A DNA stretch of 64,000 nucleotides from DAHVFK01 sp963755395 (GCA_963755395.1 CAVWJJ010000002.1:558001-622000); one strand, 5' to 3'. Counted from the stretch's first letter, positions 43,019 to 52,217 are shown. The notes: generated by a model from the sequence alone, not told the origin. A program made the numbers and translations.

Positions 43019-43603
43019 ATGCCGCGGATTGCAAAAGATAGCTTGATGACGCTGGAGGCCTACGCCAAGCAGCGCAAAGAGTTTCGCGCCAAGGTCATCC
43101 AACACAAGAAGCTTCGGAACGTGCATGTCGGCGAGCACGTCACGCTGCAATTCGAGGACGAGCTGACGGTTCGCTACCAGGTGCAGGAGATGCTGCGCAT
43201 CGAGCGCATTTTCGAGCAAGAGGGCATCCAGGAAGAGCTCGATGTTTACAATCCACTGATTCCGGACGGCGCCAACCTCAAGGCGACCATGATGATCGAG
43301 TATCCGGATCCGGTGGAGCGCCAGCGAATGCTCGCCAAGCTCAAGGGCGTCGAGGACCGGACCTGGATTCAGGTCGAAGGCTGTGAACGCGTTTATGCCA
43401 TCGCCGACGAGGATCTCGAGCGCGAAAACGTGGACAAGACCTCGTCGGTGCATTTCCTGCGCTTCGAACTAAGCGACGAGATGCGCAAGGCGCTCAAATA
43501 CGGCGTGGGCATCGCCGTCGGCATCGACCATCCAGAGTATCGCGCGAGCGTGGACGCATTGGCGCCGCAGGTCCGCGCGTCCCTGGTCTCGGACCTGCGC
43601 TAA
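43019..43603 (+). CDS. DUF3501 family protein
   Basis: 194 aa, cytoplasmic. Typical family segments: LEAYAKQRKEFRAKVIQHKKLRNVHVGEHVTLQFEDELTVRYQVQEMLRIERIFEQEGIQEELDVYNPLIPDGANLKATMMIEYPD and the C-terminal DEMRKALKYGVGIAVGIDHPEY. Function not established. In other betaproteobacteria the gene is found near a rubrerythrin and an Fe-S heterodisulfide-reductase-like protein, suggesting a redox role. Confidence 0.88.
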   Translation: MPRIAKDSLMTLEAYAKQRKEFRAKVIQHKKLRNVHVGEHVTLQFEDELTVRYQVQEMLRIERIFEQEGIQEELDVYNPLIPDGANLKATMMIEYPDPVERQRMLAKLKGVEDRTWIQVEGCERVYAIADEDLERENVDKTSSVHFLRFELSDEMRKALKYGVGIAVGIDHPEYRASVDALAPQVRASLVSDLR

Positions 43604-43610
43604 GGGCCAG

Positions 43611-44144
43611 GTGCGCGGCCCCATCGCGATTGCGCTCTGCCTCGCGCTAGTCGCATGCGCGGCGGACAACCCGGAGCAGAGTGACTGGGAGCGAGCCCAG
43701 GAGGCTCAAAGCTGGCAGGAAAACCGCGTCACGCTCCCGCCCTATCCGACGAGCGCAAATCTGGTCGCGTTCGATGCCGGTGCAGGTTCCGAGTTTCATT
43801 TTCTGGTGGATATCGCGTCGCTCAGCGTTGGCTCGGACGGGGTCGTGCGCTACGTGCTGGTGGCGCGCAGCCCGCACGGCGCAGCGAACGTCAGCTTCGA
43901 GGGTCTGCGCTGTAGAGACGGGGAATACAAGATCTACGCCACCGGCAGCGGGGATCGGACCTGGGCCAAGGTTCCCTTGTCGCGCTGGCGGCCAGTGGAG
44001 CAACGCGCCGGCAGCTGGCACCGGACGCTGGCGAACGACTATTTCTGTCCGCTGAGAGAGCCGATTCGCACCGTCGCCGAGGGCGTCAATGCGCTGCAGC
44101 GCGGCGGCAACCCCAGAGCCGGCGATTTCCGGCGCGACCCGTGA
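43611..44144 (+). CDS. CNP1-like family lipoprotein
   Basis: 177 aa. GTG start, lipobox LALVACAAD, then DWERAQEAQSWQENRVTLPPYPTSANLVAFDAGAGSEFHFLVDIASLSVGSDGVVRYVLVARSPHGAANVSFEGLRCRDGEYKIYATG, which matches the CNP1-like family first noted in Neisseria. Exported lipoprotein of unknown role. It converges on proB, its usual neighbour. Confidence 0.88.
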   Translation: MRGPIAIALCLALVACAADNPEQSDWERAQEAQSWQENRVTLPPYPTSANLVAFDAGAGSEFHFLVDIASLSVGSDGVVRYVLVARSPHGAANVSFEGLRCRDGEYKIYATGSGDRTWAKVPLSRWRPVEQRAGSWHRTLANDYFCPLREPIRTVAEGVNALQRGGNPRAGDFRRDP

Positions 44145-44151
44145 GCCGGGA

Positions 44152-45271
44152 TCAAAGAAGGACCAGATTGTCGCGGTGGATGAGTTCGGGCTCCTCGACA
44201 TAGCCGAGGATGCCTTCGATGTCGCCCGACGGGTGACGGATGATGCGCCGCGTCTCCGACGCCGTGTAGTTCACCAGTCCGCGCGCGACCTCGCGCCCAT
44301 GCGGGTCGGTACAGGCCACCACCTCGCCCCGCTCGAAGGTCCCGCTCACTTCGACTACGCCGATCGGAAGCAGGCTCTTGCCGTCCCGCACCAGGGCATT
44401 GATTGCGCCCGCATCCAGACGCAACTGCCCGCTAACGGTCAGATGGTCCGCCAGCCATTGCTTGCGCGCGGCAAGTGGCGCCGTGCGCGCGCTCAGCAGC
44501 GTGCCCAGCCGCTCGCCCCGCGCCAGCCTCACCAGCACGTCGGGCTCGCGGCCGGACGCGATCACCGTGTGCGCACCGCTGCGCGCGGCGCGCTTCGCGG
44601 CCAGCACCTTGGTGATCATTCCGCCCTTGGCGAGCGCCGTACCGGTGCCTCCGGCGACCGCCTCTAGGCGCGGGTCATCTGCGTCGGCGTGCTCGATGAG
44701 TTTTGCTTCCGGATGGCGACGCGGGTCCGCGTCGTAGAGGCCGGACTGATCGGTCAGGATGACAAGCGCATCCGCCTCGACCAGATTGGTGACCAGTGCC
44801 CCCAGCGTGTCGTTGTCGCCGAACTTGATCTCGTCAGTGACCACCGTGTCGTTCTCGTTGATGACGGGAACCGCTCCCATGCCGAGCAGCGTGCGCAAGG
44901 TCGAGCGCGCATTGAGATAGCGCCGGCGGTCGGCCATGTCGGCGTGCGTGAGCAGCACCTGGGCCGTCGGCAGTCCGTGTTCCCGGAAACAGGTTTCGTA
45001 GCATCTGAACCAGGCCCATTTGGCCGACGGCGGCCGCGGCCTGGAGCTGGTTCATCGCGTGCGGGCGACGGCTCCATCCCAGCCGCTGCATGCCTTCCGC
45101 GATCGCCCCGCTCGAAACCAGCATCGAGCGCTTGCCCAGCCGGTGCAGCGCGGCGATCTGGGATGCCCAGCGCGCGATCGCCGCGACGTCCAGTCCGCGC
45201 CCGTCGTTGGTCACCAACGAGGTGCCGACCTTGATGACGAGGGTCTTTGCGGCAGCGACCGGCCCGGACAT
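44152..45271 (-). CDS. proB: Glutamate 5-kinase, one indel
   Basis: First enzyme of proline synthesis. 372 residues after removing one extra base near 45003. Amino-acid-kinase domain TLVIKVGTSLVTNDGRGLD, LVSSGAIAEGMQRLGW, NENDTVVTDEIKFGDNDTLGALVTNLVEAD, and GTGTALAKGGMITKVLAAKRA; C-terminal PUA domain GVVEVSGTFERGEVVACTDPHGREVARGLVNY. Start ATG at 45271, 11 bases from obgE, so it belongs to the rplU-rpmA-obgE-proB unit. Confidence 0.93.
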
Positions 45272-45282
45272 TGGCCGATACC

Positions 45283-46319
45283 TCAGGCCGCGCGGCTCGC
45301 CCGTGATTCGGGCTTCTTCCCGGCGCTCAGGAAGCGGTACGCGGCGGCGGAAGCTTCGCGGCAACCCGCGCCGGTGAGCGCGGAGACCGCGAACCAGGGG
45401 CCTTTCCAGCGCAGGGCCCGCAGGATGCGGCGAATGCGTACATCCGCGTCCGTCACCAGGTCGATCTTGTTGAACAACAGCCAGCGTGGCTTGCGATAAA
45501 GACTCTCATCGTACTTTTGCAGCTCCTTCACGATGGCGCGCGCGTCGCGCGCCGGGTCGGCATCCTCGTCGAGCGGCGCGATGTCGACCAGATGCAGCAG
45601 CAACCGAGTGCGCGCCAGGTGGCTCAGGAACTGGTGGCCCAGCCCGGCGCCCTCGGCCGCACCCTCGATCAGTCCGGGAATGTCCGCAATGACGAAGCTC
45701 GCGTCGTCTCCCACGCGAACGACGCCGAGCGATGGATTCAGCGTCGTAAATGGGTAATCGGCGACTTTCGGGCGCGCGCTCGACACGGCTCTTATAAAGG
45801 TCGACTTGCCCGCGTTGGGCAGTCCCAGCAGTCCGACGTCGGCGAGGACGCGCAGCTCGAGGGCCAGCTCGCGGCTTTCGCCCGGCCCGCCGCGCGTAAA
45901 CTGCCGCGGCGCGCGGTTGATGCTCGACTTGAAATGCAGGTTGCCCAGCCCGCCGGCGCCGCCCTTGGCCAGCAGCGCCCTTTCGCCGTTTACCGACAGG
46001 TCGGCCACCAGCTCGCCGGTTTGCGGTCGCGGATCACCGTACCGACGGGCATGCGCAGAACGATATCCCGCCCGCCCTTGCCGTAGCAGTCGGAGCCACG
46101 GCCGTTTTCGCCGTTCTCCGCGCGGTGAATGCGCGCGTAGCGGTAGTCGATAAGCGTGTTGATATTGCGGTCGGCGACCGCGTAGACGCTGCCGCCGCGG
46201 CCGCCGTCGCCGCCGTCCGGGCCGCCGCGGGGGATGTACTTCTCGCGCCGAAACGACGCTGCCCCGTCGCCGCCTTTGCCGGCGTGAACTTGTATCCTGG
46301 CTTCGTCGATGAATTTCAT
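45283..46319 (-). CDS. obgE: GTPase ObgE/CgtA, one indel
   Basis: About 345 aa. N-terminal glycine-rich Obg fold MKFIDEARIQVHAGKGGDGAASFRREKYIPRGGPDGGDGGRGGSVYAVAD; G1 GLPNAGKSTF, switch I YPFTTLNP, G3 DIPGLIEGA, G4 NKID. Ribosome-assembly and stringent-response GTPase that binds ppGpp. One base is missing near 46024, between VIRDRK and GELVADLSVNGE. Confidence 0.93.
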
Positions 46320-46333
46320 GGCATGCGCGAAAC

Positions 46334-46365
46334 AAAAAAGCCCTACCGCGAACGATAGGGCTTTT
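46334..46365 (-). terminator. Rho-independent terminator between rpmA and obgE
   Basis: Ten-base perfect stem AAAAGCCCTA/TAGGGCTTTT with a ten-base loop; on the minus strand the second arm runs into a T tract (TTTTTTG). It lies 18 bases past the rpmA stop and before obgE, so it would let the two ribosomal proteins be made in excess over ObgE and ProB. Confidence 0.85.
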
Positions 46366-46382
46366 CGCGGGTCGGCGCGGGG

Positions 46383-46642
46383 TCAGGCCGGAACGACGCT
46401 AACCGTTGTCTTGCTGTCGGCGCCTTTCACCGCATACTGCACCTTGCCGGCCACCTTGGCGAACAGGGTGTGGTCGCTTGCCCCATGCCGACGTTGGTGC
46501 CGGGGCTTACCTGGGTGCCGCGCTGGCGGATAATGATGGCGCCGGGGCTTACTTGCTGGCCGCCATAGACCTTGACGCCGAGCCGCTTGGCCTGCGAGTC
46601 ACGGCCGTTGCGTGAACTGCCGCCTGCTTTCTTGTGTGCCAT
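46383..46642 (-). CDS. rpmA: 50S ribosomal protein L27, two indels
   Basis: MAHKKAGGSSRNGRDSQAKRLGVKVYGGQQVSPGAIIIRQRGTQVSPGTNVGMG is the classical L27 N-terminal half. Two extra bases near 46480-46486 shift the frame; the restored tail reads HTLFAKVAGKVQYAVKGADSKTTVSVVPA. Span equals 85 residues plus two bases. Follows rplU by 21 bases. Confidence 0.93.
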
Positions 46643-46663
46643 GCTGAATGTCCTCCGAATTAA

Positions 46664-46981
46664 TCAGGCGCCGGCGACGATGTCGTCGATCCGCACCTCG
46701 GTGTAAGACTGGCGATGCCCCTGCGATTTCTGAAAATGCTTGCGCCGGCGCAGCTTGTAGATCTTGACCTTGTCGCCGCGCCCGTGCGACACGACCGTCG
46801 CCTGGACCTTGGCGCCGGAGACGAAGGGCGCGCCGACGCGCACCTGATCGCCCTCTCCGACCATCAGCACCTCGTCGAAGGACACTGCCGCGCCCACTTC
46901 TGCCGGCAACAATTCGATGCTCAGTTTCTCGCCGGAGCTGACGCGGTATTGCTTTCCGCCGGTTTTGATTACAGCGTACAT
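46664..46981 (-). CDS. rplU: 50S ribosomal protein L21
   Basis: 105 aa, intact: MYAVIKTGGKQYRVSSGEKLSIELLPAEVGAAVSFDEVLMVGEGDQVRVGAPFVSGAKVQATVV and the RNA-binding end KIYKLRRRKHFQKSQGHRQSYTEVRIDDI. The ATG at 46981 is the family start; upstream in-frame sequence is leader. First gene of its operon behind a near-consensus promoter. Confidence 0.96.
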   Translation of the reverse strand: MYAVIKTGGKQYRVSSGEKLSIELLPAEVGAAVSFDEVLMVGEGDQVRVGAPFVSGAKVQATVVSHGRGDKVKIYKLRRRKHFQKSQGHRQSYTEVRIDDIVAGA

Positions 46982-47017
46982 GACAAGAGTTCCGTTCGTG
47001 GCCTGCAAAGACTTGGA

Positions 47018-47047
47018 ATTATAGGGGATTTCGGCTCCGCGCGTCAA
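47018..47047 (-). promoter_or_regulatory. Near-consensus sigma70 promoter of the rplU operon
   Basis: On the minus strand TTGACG (47047-47042) is followed after 18 bases by a perfect TATAAT (47023-47018). Ribosomal-protein strength. Transcription would start about 30 bases before the rplU ATG. Confidence 0.85.
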
Positions 47048-47117
47048 AATCATCTATGCTAAGCTTCGCGCCCCGTCGCCGCCCGCGAGAGTGCCGTGCC
47101 CGGGCGCCCATCCTGCC

Positions 47118-48086
47118 ATGCCCACCCTAATCGAACTCGCCCCGATCGCCGAGGAAATGCACCAGGTGGATGTCCTGGTCCGTGCGCGGCTGACGTCGGA
47201 CGTTCCCTTGGTCAGGCAGGTGGCGGAATACATCGTCGCAGGGGGCGGCAAACGCCTGCGGCCGGCCCTGCTGCTGCTCAGCGCCGGCGCCGCCGGGTAC
47301 TGTGGCCGGACCCACCACGAGCTCGCGGCGGTGGTCGAATTCATCCACACCGCGACCCTGCTGCACGACGACGTGGTAGACGAGTCGCGCCTGCGGCGCG
47401 GGCGCGAGACGGCGAACGCGGCATTTGGCAACGCTGCAGCGGTGCTGGTCGGCGACTTCCTCTATTCGCGCGCGTTCCAGATGATGGTGAGCGCGGACAA
47501 CATGCGCGTGATGCAGGTGCTTGCCGATGCCACCAATACGATCGCCGAGGGCGAAGTGCTGCAGCTGATGAACTGCCACGATCCCGATGTCGACGAGCAA
47601 CGCTACCTGGAAGTCATCCGTCGCAAGACCGCGAAACTGTTCGAGGCAGCGGCGCGGCTCGGCGCGGTGCTGGCGGGTGTTGCGCCCGAGGTCGAGGAGG
47701 GGCTTGCGAGCTACGGAACGCACGTCGGAACCGCGTTCCAGCTGGTCGACGACGTGCTGGACTATTCGGGCGACGCGGCCGCCATCGGCAAGAGCTTGGG
47801 CGACGATCTGGCAGAGGGCAAGCCGACGCTGCCTTTGATCCACGCAATGCGCACCGGGACCGCCGATCAGTCGGCATTGGTCAGAAGCGCGATTCTCGAC
47901 GGCGGTCGCGACCGCTTTCCCGGCGTGCTGGATGCGATCAAGGCGAGCGGTGCGCTGGACTATGCCCGCGGGGTCGCGCAACGCGAAGCGGGCCTTGCGC
48001 GGCGGGCGATCGACTCCCTGCCGCATTCAAAGTACAAGGATTCTTTGCTAGAATTGGCGGACTTTTCCGTGACGCGCCGCAGCTGA
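47118..48086 (+). CDS. ispB: Octaprenyl diphosphate synthase (trans-polyprenyl synthase)
   Basis: 322 aa. Makes the side chain of ubiquinone from farnesyl diphosphate and IPP. First aspartate-rich motif LLHDDVVDESRLRRG, second QLVDDVLDYSGDA, plus GGKRLRPALLLLS. ATG at 47118 is preferred over a GTG 27 bases upstream because the family starts near TLIELAPIAEEM. Divergent from rplU, a standard arrangement. Confidence 0.93.
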   Translation: MPTLIELAPIAEEMHQVDVLVRARLTSDVPLVRQVAEYIVAGGGKRLRPALLLLSAGAAGYCGRTHHELAAVVEFIHTATLLHDDVVDESRLRRGRETANAAFGNAAAVLVGDFLYSRAFQMMVSADNMRVMQVLADATNTIAEGEVLQLMNCHDPDVDEQRYLEVIRRKTAKLFEAAARLGAVLAGVAPEVEEGLASYGTHVGTAFQLVDDVLDYSGDAAAIGKSLGDDLAEGKPTLPLIHAMRTGTADQSALVRSAILDGGRDRFPGVLDAIKASGALDYARGVAQREAGLARRAIDSLPHSKYKDSLLELADFSVTRRS

Positions 48087-48109
48087 TCTGCGCGCTGCGG
48101 CCTCACCGT

Positions 48110-48186
48110 CGGGGTGTAGCTCAGCCTGGTAGAGTACTGCGTTCGGGACGCAGGTGTCGGAGGTTCAAATCCTCTCACCCCGACCA
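48110..48186 (+). tRNA. tRNA-Pro (anticodon CGG)
   Basis: 77 nt including CCA. Acceptor CGGGGTG pairs with CACCCCG; D-arm TAGCTCAG; anticodon loop TTCGGGA with anticodon CGG at 48144-48146; T-arm GTTCAAATC. Confidence 0.95.
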
Positions 48187-48240
48187 ATTCCGTCTTCGCG
48201 CGGCAGGCGCCGCCCGCAACTTTGATCATAATAGCGGGCC

Positions 48241-48480
48241 ATGGGACGCCTCCTCATCTTCGCGCTCGCGGTTTTCGGCCTGATCTGGCTGCTCAAGCGC
48301 GCGCTGAACGATCACACGGACGGTGGCGTCGCGCAGACGCGCGGCGAGCGCGGCGCCCCGGGTGACCTGGTGCGCTGCGCGCACTGCGGGTTGCACCTGC
48401 CGCGCGCCGAGGCGTACGGCGCCGCCGGGCGCTTGTACTGCAGCGAGGAGCATGCCCGGCTCGGTCCGGAGGGGGAGTGA
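48241..48480 (+). CDS. PP0621 family small membrane-anchored protein
   Basis: 79 aa. One N-terminal transmembrane helix (LLIFALAVFGLIWLLKRAL) and a C-terminal zinc-ribbon-like part with CAHCGLHLPRAEAYGAAGRLYCSEEHARL, four Cys/His candidates for one metal. It is the conserved small gene in front of pilS; its stop overlaps the pilS GTG. Role unknown. Confidence 0.88.
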   Translation: MGRLLIFALAVFGLIWLLKRALNDHTDGGVAQTRGERGAPGDLVRCAHCGLHLPRAEAYGAAGRLYCSEEHARLGPEGE

Positions 48481-50081
48481 TGGCGGCCCGAACGGGGTAC
48501 GCGGGACTGTTCACGAGCGAGGAACGCACGCCCGAGTCGTTCTGGATCTCGTTGCGATACTTCAACCTGTACCGCATCGTGGTCGCCGCGGTATTCCTGG
48601 GCACCGCGCTGCTCTACGACGAGTCGGTCAACCTCGGTTCGCGCGACCTTGACCTGTTCCGCTACGTCTGCGCGACATACCTGTTTCTCGGGATCGTGTT
48701 CCTGGCGATCCTGCGAAAACTGCGGGACGTATTCAATCTGCAGCTATCGATCCAGGTCTGCGTCGACATCACCGCCATTACCCTGCTCATGTACGCGAGC
48801 GGCGGCGTGCGCAGCGGCCTCGGGGTGATGCTACTGATTACGCTGACCGGTGCCGCGCTGGTGGCGCCACGCCGGCTCACGTTCCTGTACGCGGCGCTCG
48901 CCTCGATCGCCCTGTTGCTGGAGCAAAGCTACTGGGTACTGCTGAGGGATGCCTCGACCGCAGACTACCTGCAGCCGGGCCTGCTCGCGATCGGTTGTTT
49001 CGCGAGCGCCGGCATCACCGGCTGGCTCGCGCAGCGGGTGACCGCGAACGAAATGCTCGCCCGGCGCCGCGGCCGCGAGCTCGCCACGCAGACTCGCGTA
49101 AACCAGCTTGTGATCGAGGACATGCACGACGGCGTCCTGGTGCTCGATCGCGAGGGACGCGTGGTTCAGCACAATCCCCAGGCCCAGCGTCTGCTCGGGG
49201 CGGATCCCCTGCTGGGCGTCGAGCTGGTGAGCCTGCTGCCGGGGTTCGCCCCGCGCTGGCGGGACTGGCGCGCGGGGGTGGAGGGTACATCCGCTTCCGG
49301 CGCGGACTTCGAGGTGCGCGGTCGTGGCATCCGGCTGCGCTTGCTCGACACCGGGACGGAGGAGGAGTTTTCCGTCCTTTTCATCGAGGACATGACGCGC
49401 ACCCGGGAACAGGCGCAGCAGCTCAAGCTGGCCGCGCTGGGGCGCCTTACTGCCAACATCGCGCACGAGATCCGCAATCCGCTGTCCGCCATCAGTCATG
49501 CGTCGGAGCTGCTCGGCGAGGAAAAGCGCGCTCGCGACCGCGAGCGCCTGTACCGGATCATTCATGCCAACACCCAGCGCCTGGACCAGCTGGTATCGGA
49601 CGTGCTGCAGCTGAGCCGGCGCGACCGCTCCTCGAGCGAGCGAATTGATCTCAATGCCTGGCTGACGGGCTTTCTGGGAGAGTTCGTGGCCAACGAGGCG
49701 GTTCCGCGGGAGCGATTCCGGGTCGAAGCCGCGCGCGAGGCCTGGGTGCGCTTCGACCGCGAGCAGCTGCGCCAGGTCATGTGGAATCTGCTGCGCAACG
49801 CGGTGCGCCACGCCCGCGACGAGCCGCACAGCGTGCGCATCGTGCTGGGGACCTACGGCGATCAAGTAGAATTGAGCGTCATCGACAACGGCGCGGGCGT
49901 ACCGCCCGGCAACCAGGGGCAGTTGTTCGAACCCTTCTTCACCACTGAAAGCAAGGGAACCGGGCTGGGCCTGTACCTGGCGCGCGAGCTGTGCGCGGCG
50001 AATCGCGCCGTCCTGGAGTACGTGGACGACATGCCCGGTGCGCATTTCAGGATCCTTTGCCAGGAGGCGCAGGCGAAATGA
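48477..50081 (+). CDS. pilS: Sensor histidine kinase PilS
   Basis: 534 aa. Six membrane helices in the first 190 residues, a PAS-like region (LVIEDMHDGVLVLDREGRVVQHNPQAQRLLGAD), H-box LGRLTANIAHEIRNPLSAISHASELL, N-box VMWNLLRNAVRHA, G boxes VIDNGAGVP and GTGLGLYLARELC. Controls type IV pilin transcription with PilR. GTG start coupled to the preceding small gene. Confidence 0.93.
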   Translation: MMAARTGYAGLFTSEERTPESFWISLRYFNLYRIVVAAVFLGTALLYDESVNLGSRDLDLFRYVCATYLFLGIVFLAILRKLRDVFNLQLSIQVCVDITAITLLMYASGGVRSGLGVMLLITLTGAALVAPRRLTFLYAALASIALLLEQSYWVLLRDASTADYLQPGLLAIGCFASAGITGWLAQRVTANEMLARRRGRELATQTRVNQLVIEDMHDGVLVLDREGRVVQHNPQAQRLLGADPLLGVELVSLLPGFAPRWRDWRAGVEGTSASGADFEVRGRGIRLRLLDTGTEEEFSVLFIEDMTRTREQAQQLKLAALGRLTANIAHEIRNPLSAISHASELLGEEKRARDRERLYRIIHANTQRLDQLVSDVLQLSRRDRSSSERIDLNAWLTGFLGEFVANEAVPRERFRVEAAREAWVRFDREQLRQVMWNLLRNAVRHARDEPHSVRIVLGTYGDQVELSVIDNGAGVPPGNQGQLFEPFFTTESKGTGLGLYLARELCAANRAVLEYVDDMPGAHFRILCQEAQAK

Positions 50082-51481
50082 AGCAAGCGGAACGCCGTGG
50101 AGCTGCGCGCGACCGTCGGGTCCTGGTGGTCGATGACGAGCCGGATATCCGCGAGCTGCTTGAGCTCACCCTGCTGAAGATGGGCATCGGCGTGACCGCG
50201 GTGGGCTCGCTCGCGGAAGCCAAGGAGCACCTCGATTCCGAGCGCTACGATCTCTGCCTGACCGACATGCGGCTGGGCGACGGGGAGGGGCTCGACCTGG
50301 TGCGCCATATTTCGGCCATGGGCTTGGATCTGCCCGTGGCAGTGATCACGGCTTACGGCAGCGCCGAAAATGCGGTGGCTGCGCTGAAGGCGGGGGCTTT
50401 CGACTACGTCCCCAAGCCGGTCGGCCTCGAGCAACTGCGCGCACTGGTCAAGTCCGCGTTGTCGCTGCCGGATGACTCGCATGCGGCAGCGCCCGGCCAG
50501 CAGCTGCTCGGCGAAAGCCCGGCCCTGAAGGCCGTGCGCGAGGTGATTGCCAAGCTGGCGCGGACCCAGGCGCCGGTCTATATCTCGGGCGAGTCCGGCA
50601 GCGGCAAGGAGCTTGCGGCACGGTTCATTCATGCCAATGGCGCGCGGCGCGACAAGCCGTTCGTGCCCGTCAATTGCGGCGCGATCCCCGAAACTCTCAT
50701 GGAAAGCGAGTTCTTCGGCTACAAGAAGGGGGCGTTCACGGGTGCGGACCAGGACCGAGACGGCTTCTTTCAGGCCGCGAACGGCGGAACGCTGTTCCTC
50801 GACGAGGTCGCGGACTTGCCGCTCGCGATGCAGGTCAAGCTGCTGCGAGTGATCCAGGAAAAGAAGGTGCGCAAGGTCGGCGCCACGCACGAAGAGCCGA
50901 TCGACGTGCGGATCATTTCCGCCACCCACCAGAACCTCGCCTCGTGCGTAGAGAACGGCCGCTTCAGGCAGGACCTGTTCTACCGACTGAACGTGATCGA
51001 GCTTAAGATGCCTCCGCTGCGCGAGTGCCGCGAGGACGTACCAGTCATCGCATCGAGCATCCTGGCCAGGATCGCGAGCCAGAACGGCGCTACTCCTGCG
51101 CGGCTCTCGCCGCAGGCGCTCGAAGAGCTCTCGCGCTACGATTTCCCGGGCAATATCCGCGAGCTGGAGAACGTGCTCGAGCGCGCCACGGCGCTGTCGT
51201 CGGCCGAAGTGATCCAGCCCGACGATCTGCGGCTCAAGCCGCTGGTCGACGAGCGGGCGCCCGAGGACGCCGGGCGCGCGGACGGACATCCGCCGGTCAC
51301 GTCACTGCCGGCCTATCTCGACCAGATGGAGCGCGATGCGATCCTCGCGGCGCTTGCCAAGACCAGCTTCAATCGCACCGCGGCCGCGAAGGCCCTGGGC
51401 ATCACCTTCCGCCAGCTGCGTTACCGAATGCAACGGCTCGAGATCCGCGAACCGGGGACGCAGGGCGAGGGCGGTCACTGA
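50078..51481 (+). CDS. pilR: Sigma54-dependent response regulator PilR
   Basis: 467 aa NtrC-type activator. Receiver VLVVDDEPDIRELLELTLLKMG with phospho-Asp in CLTDMRLGDG, AAA+ domain with Walker A GESGSGKE, the sigma54 loop KKGAFTGAD, Walker B GGTLFLDEV, arginine-finger region RFRQDLFYRLNV, and Fis-type helix-turn-helix SFNRTAAAKALGITFRQLRYRMQRL. Start overlaps the pilS stop. No pilin gene lies in the window. Confidence 0.94.
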   Translation: MKQAERRGAARDRRVLVVDDEPDIRELLELTLLKMGIGVTAVGSLAEAKEHLDSERYDLCLTDMRLGDGEGLDLVRHISAMGLDLPVAVITAYGSAENAVAALKAGAFDYVPKPVGLEQLRALVKSALSLPDDSHAAAPGQQLLGESPALKAVREVIAKLARTQAPVYISGESGSGKELAARFIHANGARRDKPFVPVNCGAIPETLMESEFFGYKKGAFTGADQDRDGFFQAANGGTLFLDEVADLPLAMQVKLLRVIQEKKVRKVGATHEEPIDVRIISATHQNLASCVENGRFRQDLFYRLNVIELKMPPLRECREDVPVIASSILARIASQNGATPARLSPQALEELSRYDFPGNIRELENVLERATALSSAEVIQPDDLRLKPLVDERAPEDAGRADGHPPVTSLPAYLDQMERDAILAALAKTSFNRTAAAKALGITFRQLRYRMQRLEIREPGTQGEGGH

Positions 51482-52023
51482 TGCGCTTCGGTGCCGACGG
51501 CCTTGCCGCTGGCACCCTCTATGTTCCCTCGCCGAACTGCGACCTGCGTCCGGAGGGCCAGGACGTTACGCTGCTCGTCGTTCACTCGATCAGCTTGCCG
51601 CCGCAGCGCTACGGCGGGACGGGTATCGAGCGCTTGTTCACCAACCGGCTCGATCCGGCCGAGCATCCGTATTATGCGCAGATCGCGCATCTGCGCGTTT
51701 CCGCGCACCTGTTGTTGCGGCGCAACGGAGATCCCCTTCAGTTCGTTCCCATCCACATGCGCGCCTGGCATGCGGGCGACTCTACTTGGCGCGGGCGGCG
51801 CGGCTGCAACGACTTTTCCGTCGGCGTCGAGCTCGAGGGTAGCGACGCGGACGGCTACACCGACGCGCAGTACGCGCGACTGGTTGCAGTAACGCGAGCG
51901 CTGCGCCGCGTGCTGCCGCTGCGCGACGTCGCGGCGCACAGCGACATCGCTCCACTGCGCAAGACCGACCCGGGCGCACTGTTCGACTGGGCGCGATTCC
52001 TGCGCGCGCTCGCGCGACGCTAG
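51481..52023 (+). CDS. ampD: 1,6-anhydro-N-acetylmuramyl-L-alanine amidase AmpD
   Basis: 180-aa zinc amidase of muropeptide recycling. First zinc ligand in LLVVHSISLPP, then VSAHLLLRRNGDPLQFVPIHMRAWHAGDSTWRGRRGCNDFSVGVELEG, and C-terminal VAAHSDIAPLRKTDPGALFDWARF with the remaining His and Asp ligands. ATG shares one base with the pilR stop. The three-gene pilS-pilR-ampD order is common in betaproteobacteria. Confidence 0.93.
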   Translation: MRFGADGLAAGTLYVPSPNCDLRPEGQDVTLLVVHSISLPPQRYGGTGIERLFTNRLDPAEHPYYAQIAHLRVSAHLLLRRNGDPLQFVPIHMRAWHAGDSTWRGRRGCNDFSVGVELEGSDADGYTDAQYARLVAVTRALRRVLPLRDVAAHSDIAPLRKTDPGALFDWARFLRALARR

Positions 52024-52124
52024 CGGCTGCGCGAGGTCGCGGCGGCACGCGCTGATCGATCCCGGTGGCGTGAATAATTTCTCGCGGCGCGCCCGTTCGC
52101 GCCGATAGCACTTGCAATTTCTTG

Positions 52125-52154
52125 TTGCAATGGTAAATTGCGCGCACTACACTT
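52125..52154 (+). promoter_or_regulatory. Possible nrdA promoter
   Basis: TTGCAA (52125-52130) and TACACT (52149-52154) with an 18-base spacer. The -10 lies inside the first NrdR box, as is usual for repressed nrd promoters. Confidence 0.5.
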
Positions 52155-52189
52155 AGTTCAAAGCAGGTGCGGGAACACTAGATGTAGTG
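52145..52189 (+). promoter_or_regulatory. Pair of NrdR boxes upstream of nrdAB
   Basis: CACTACACTTAGTT (52145-52158) and CACTAGATGTAGTG (52176-52189) both fit the partly palindromic NrdR box, and their starts are exactly 31 bp apart, the three-turn spacing seen at known NrdR operators. NrdR with ATP/dATP bound would repress nrdAB. The second box is nearly a perfect palindrome. Confidence 0.85.
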
Positions 52190-52217
52190 GTCATCGTAGG
52201 GAGAAGAGGGAGACGGT

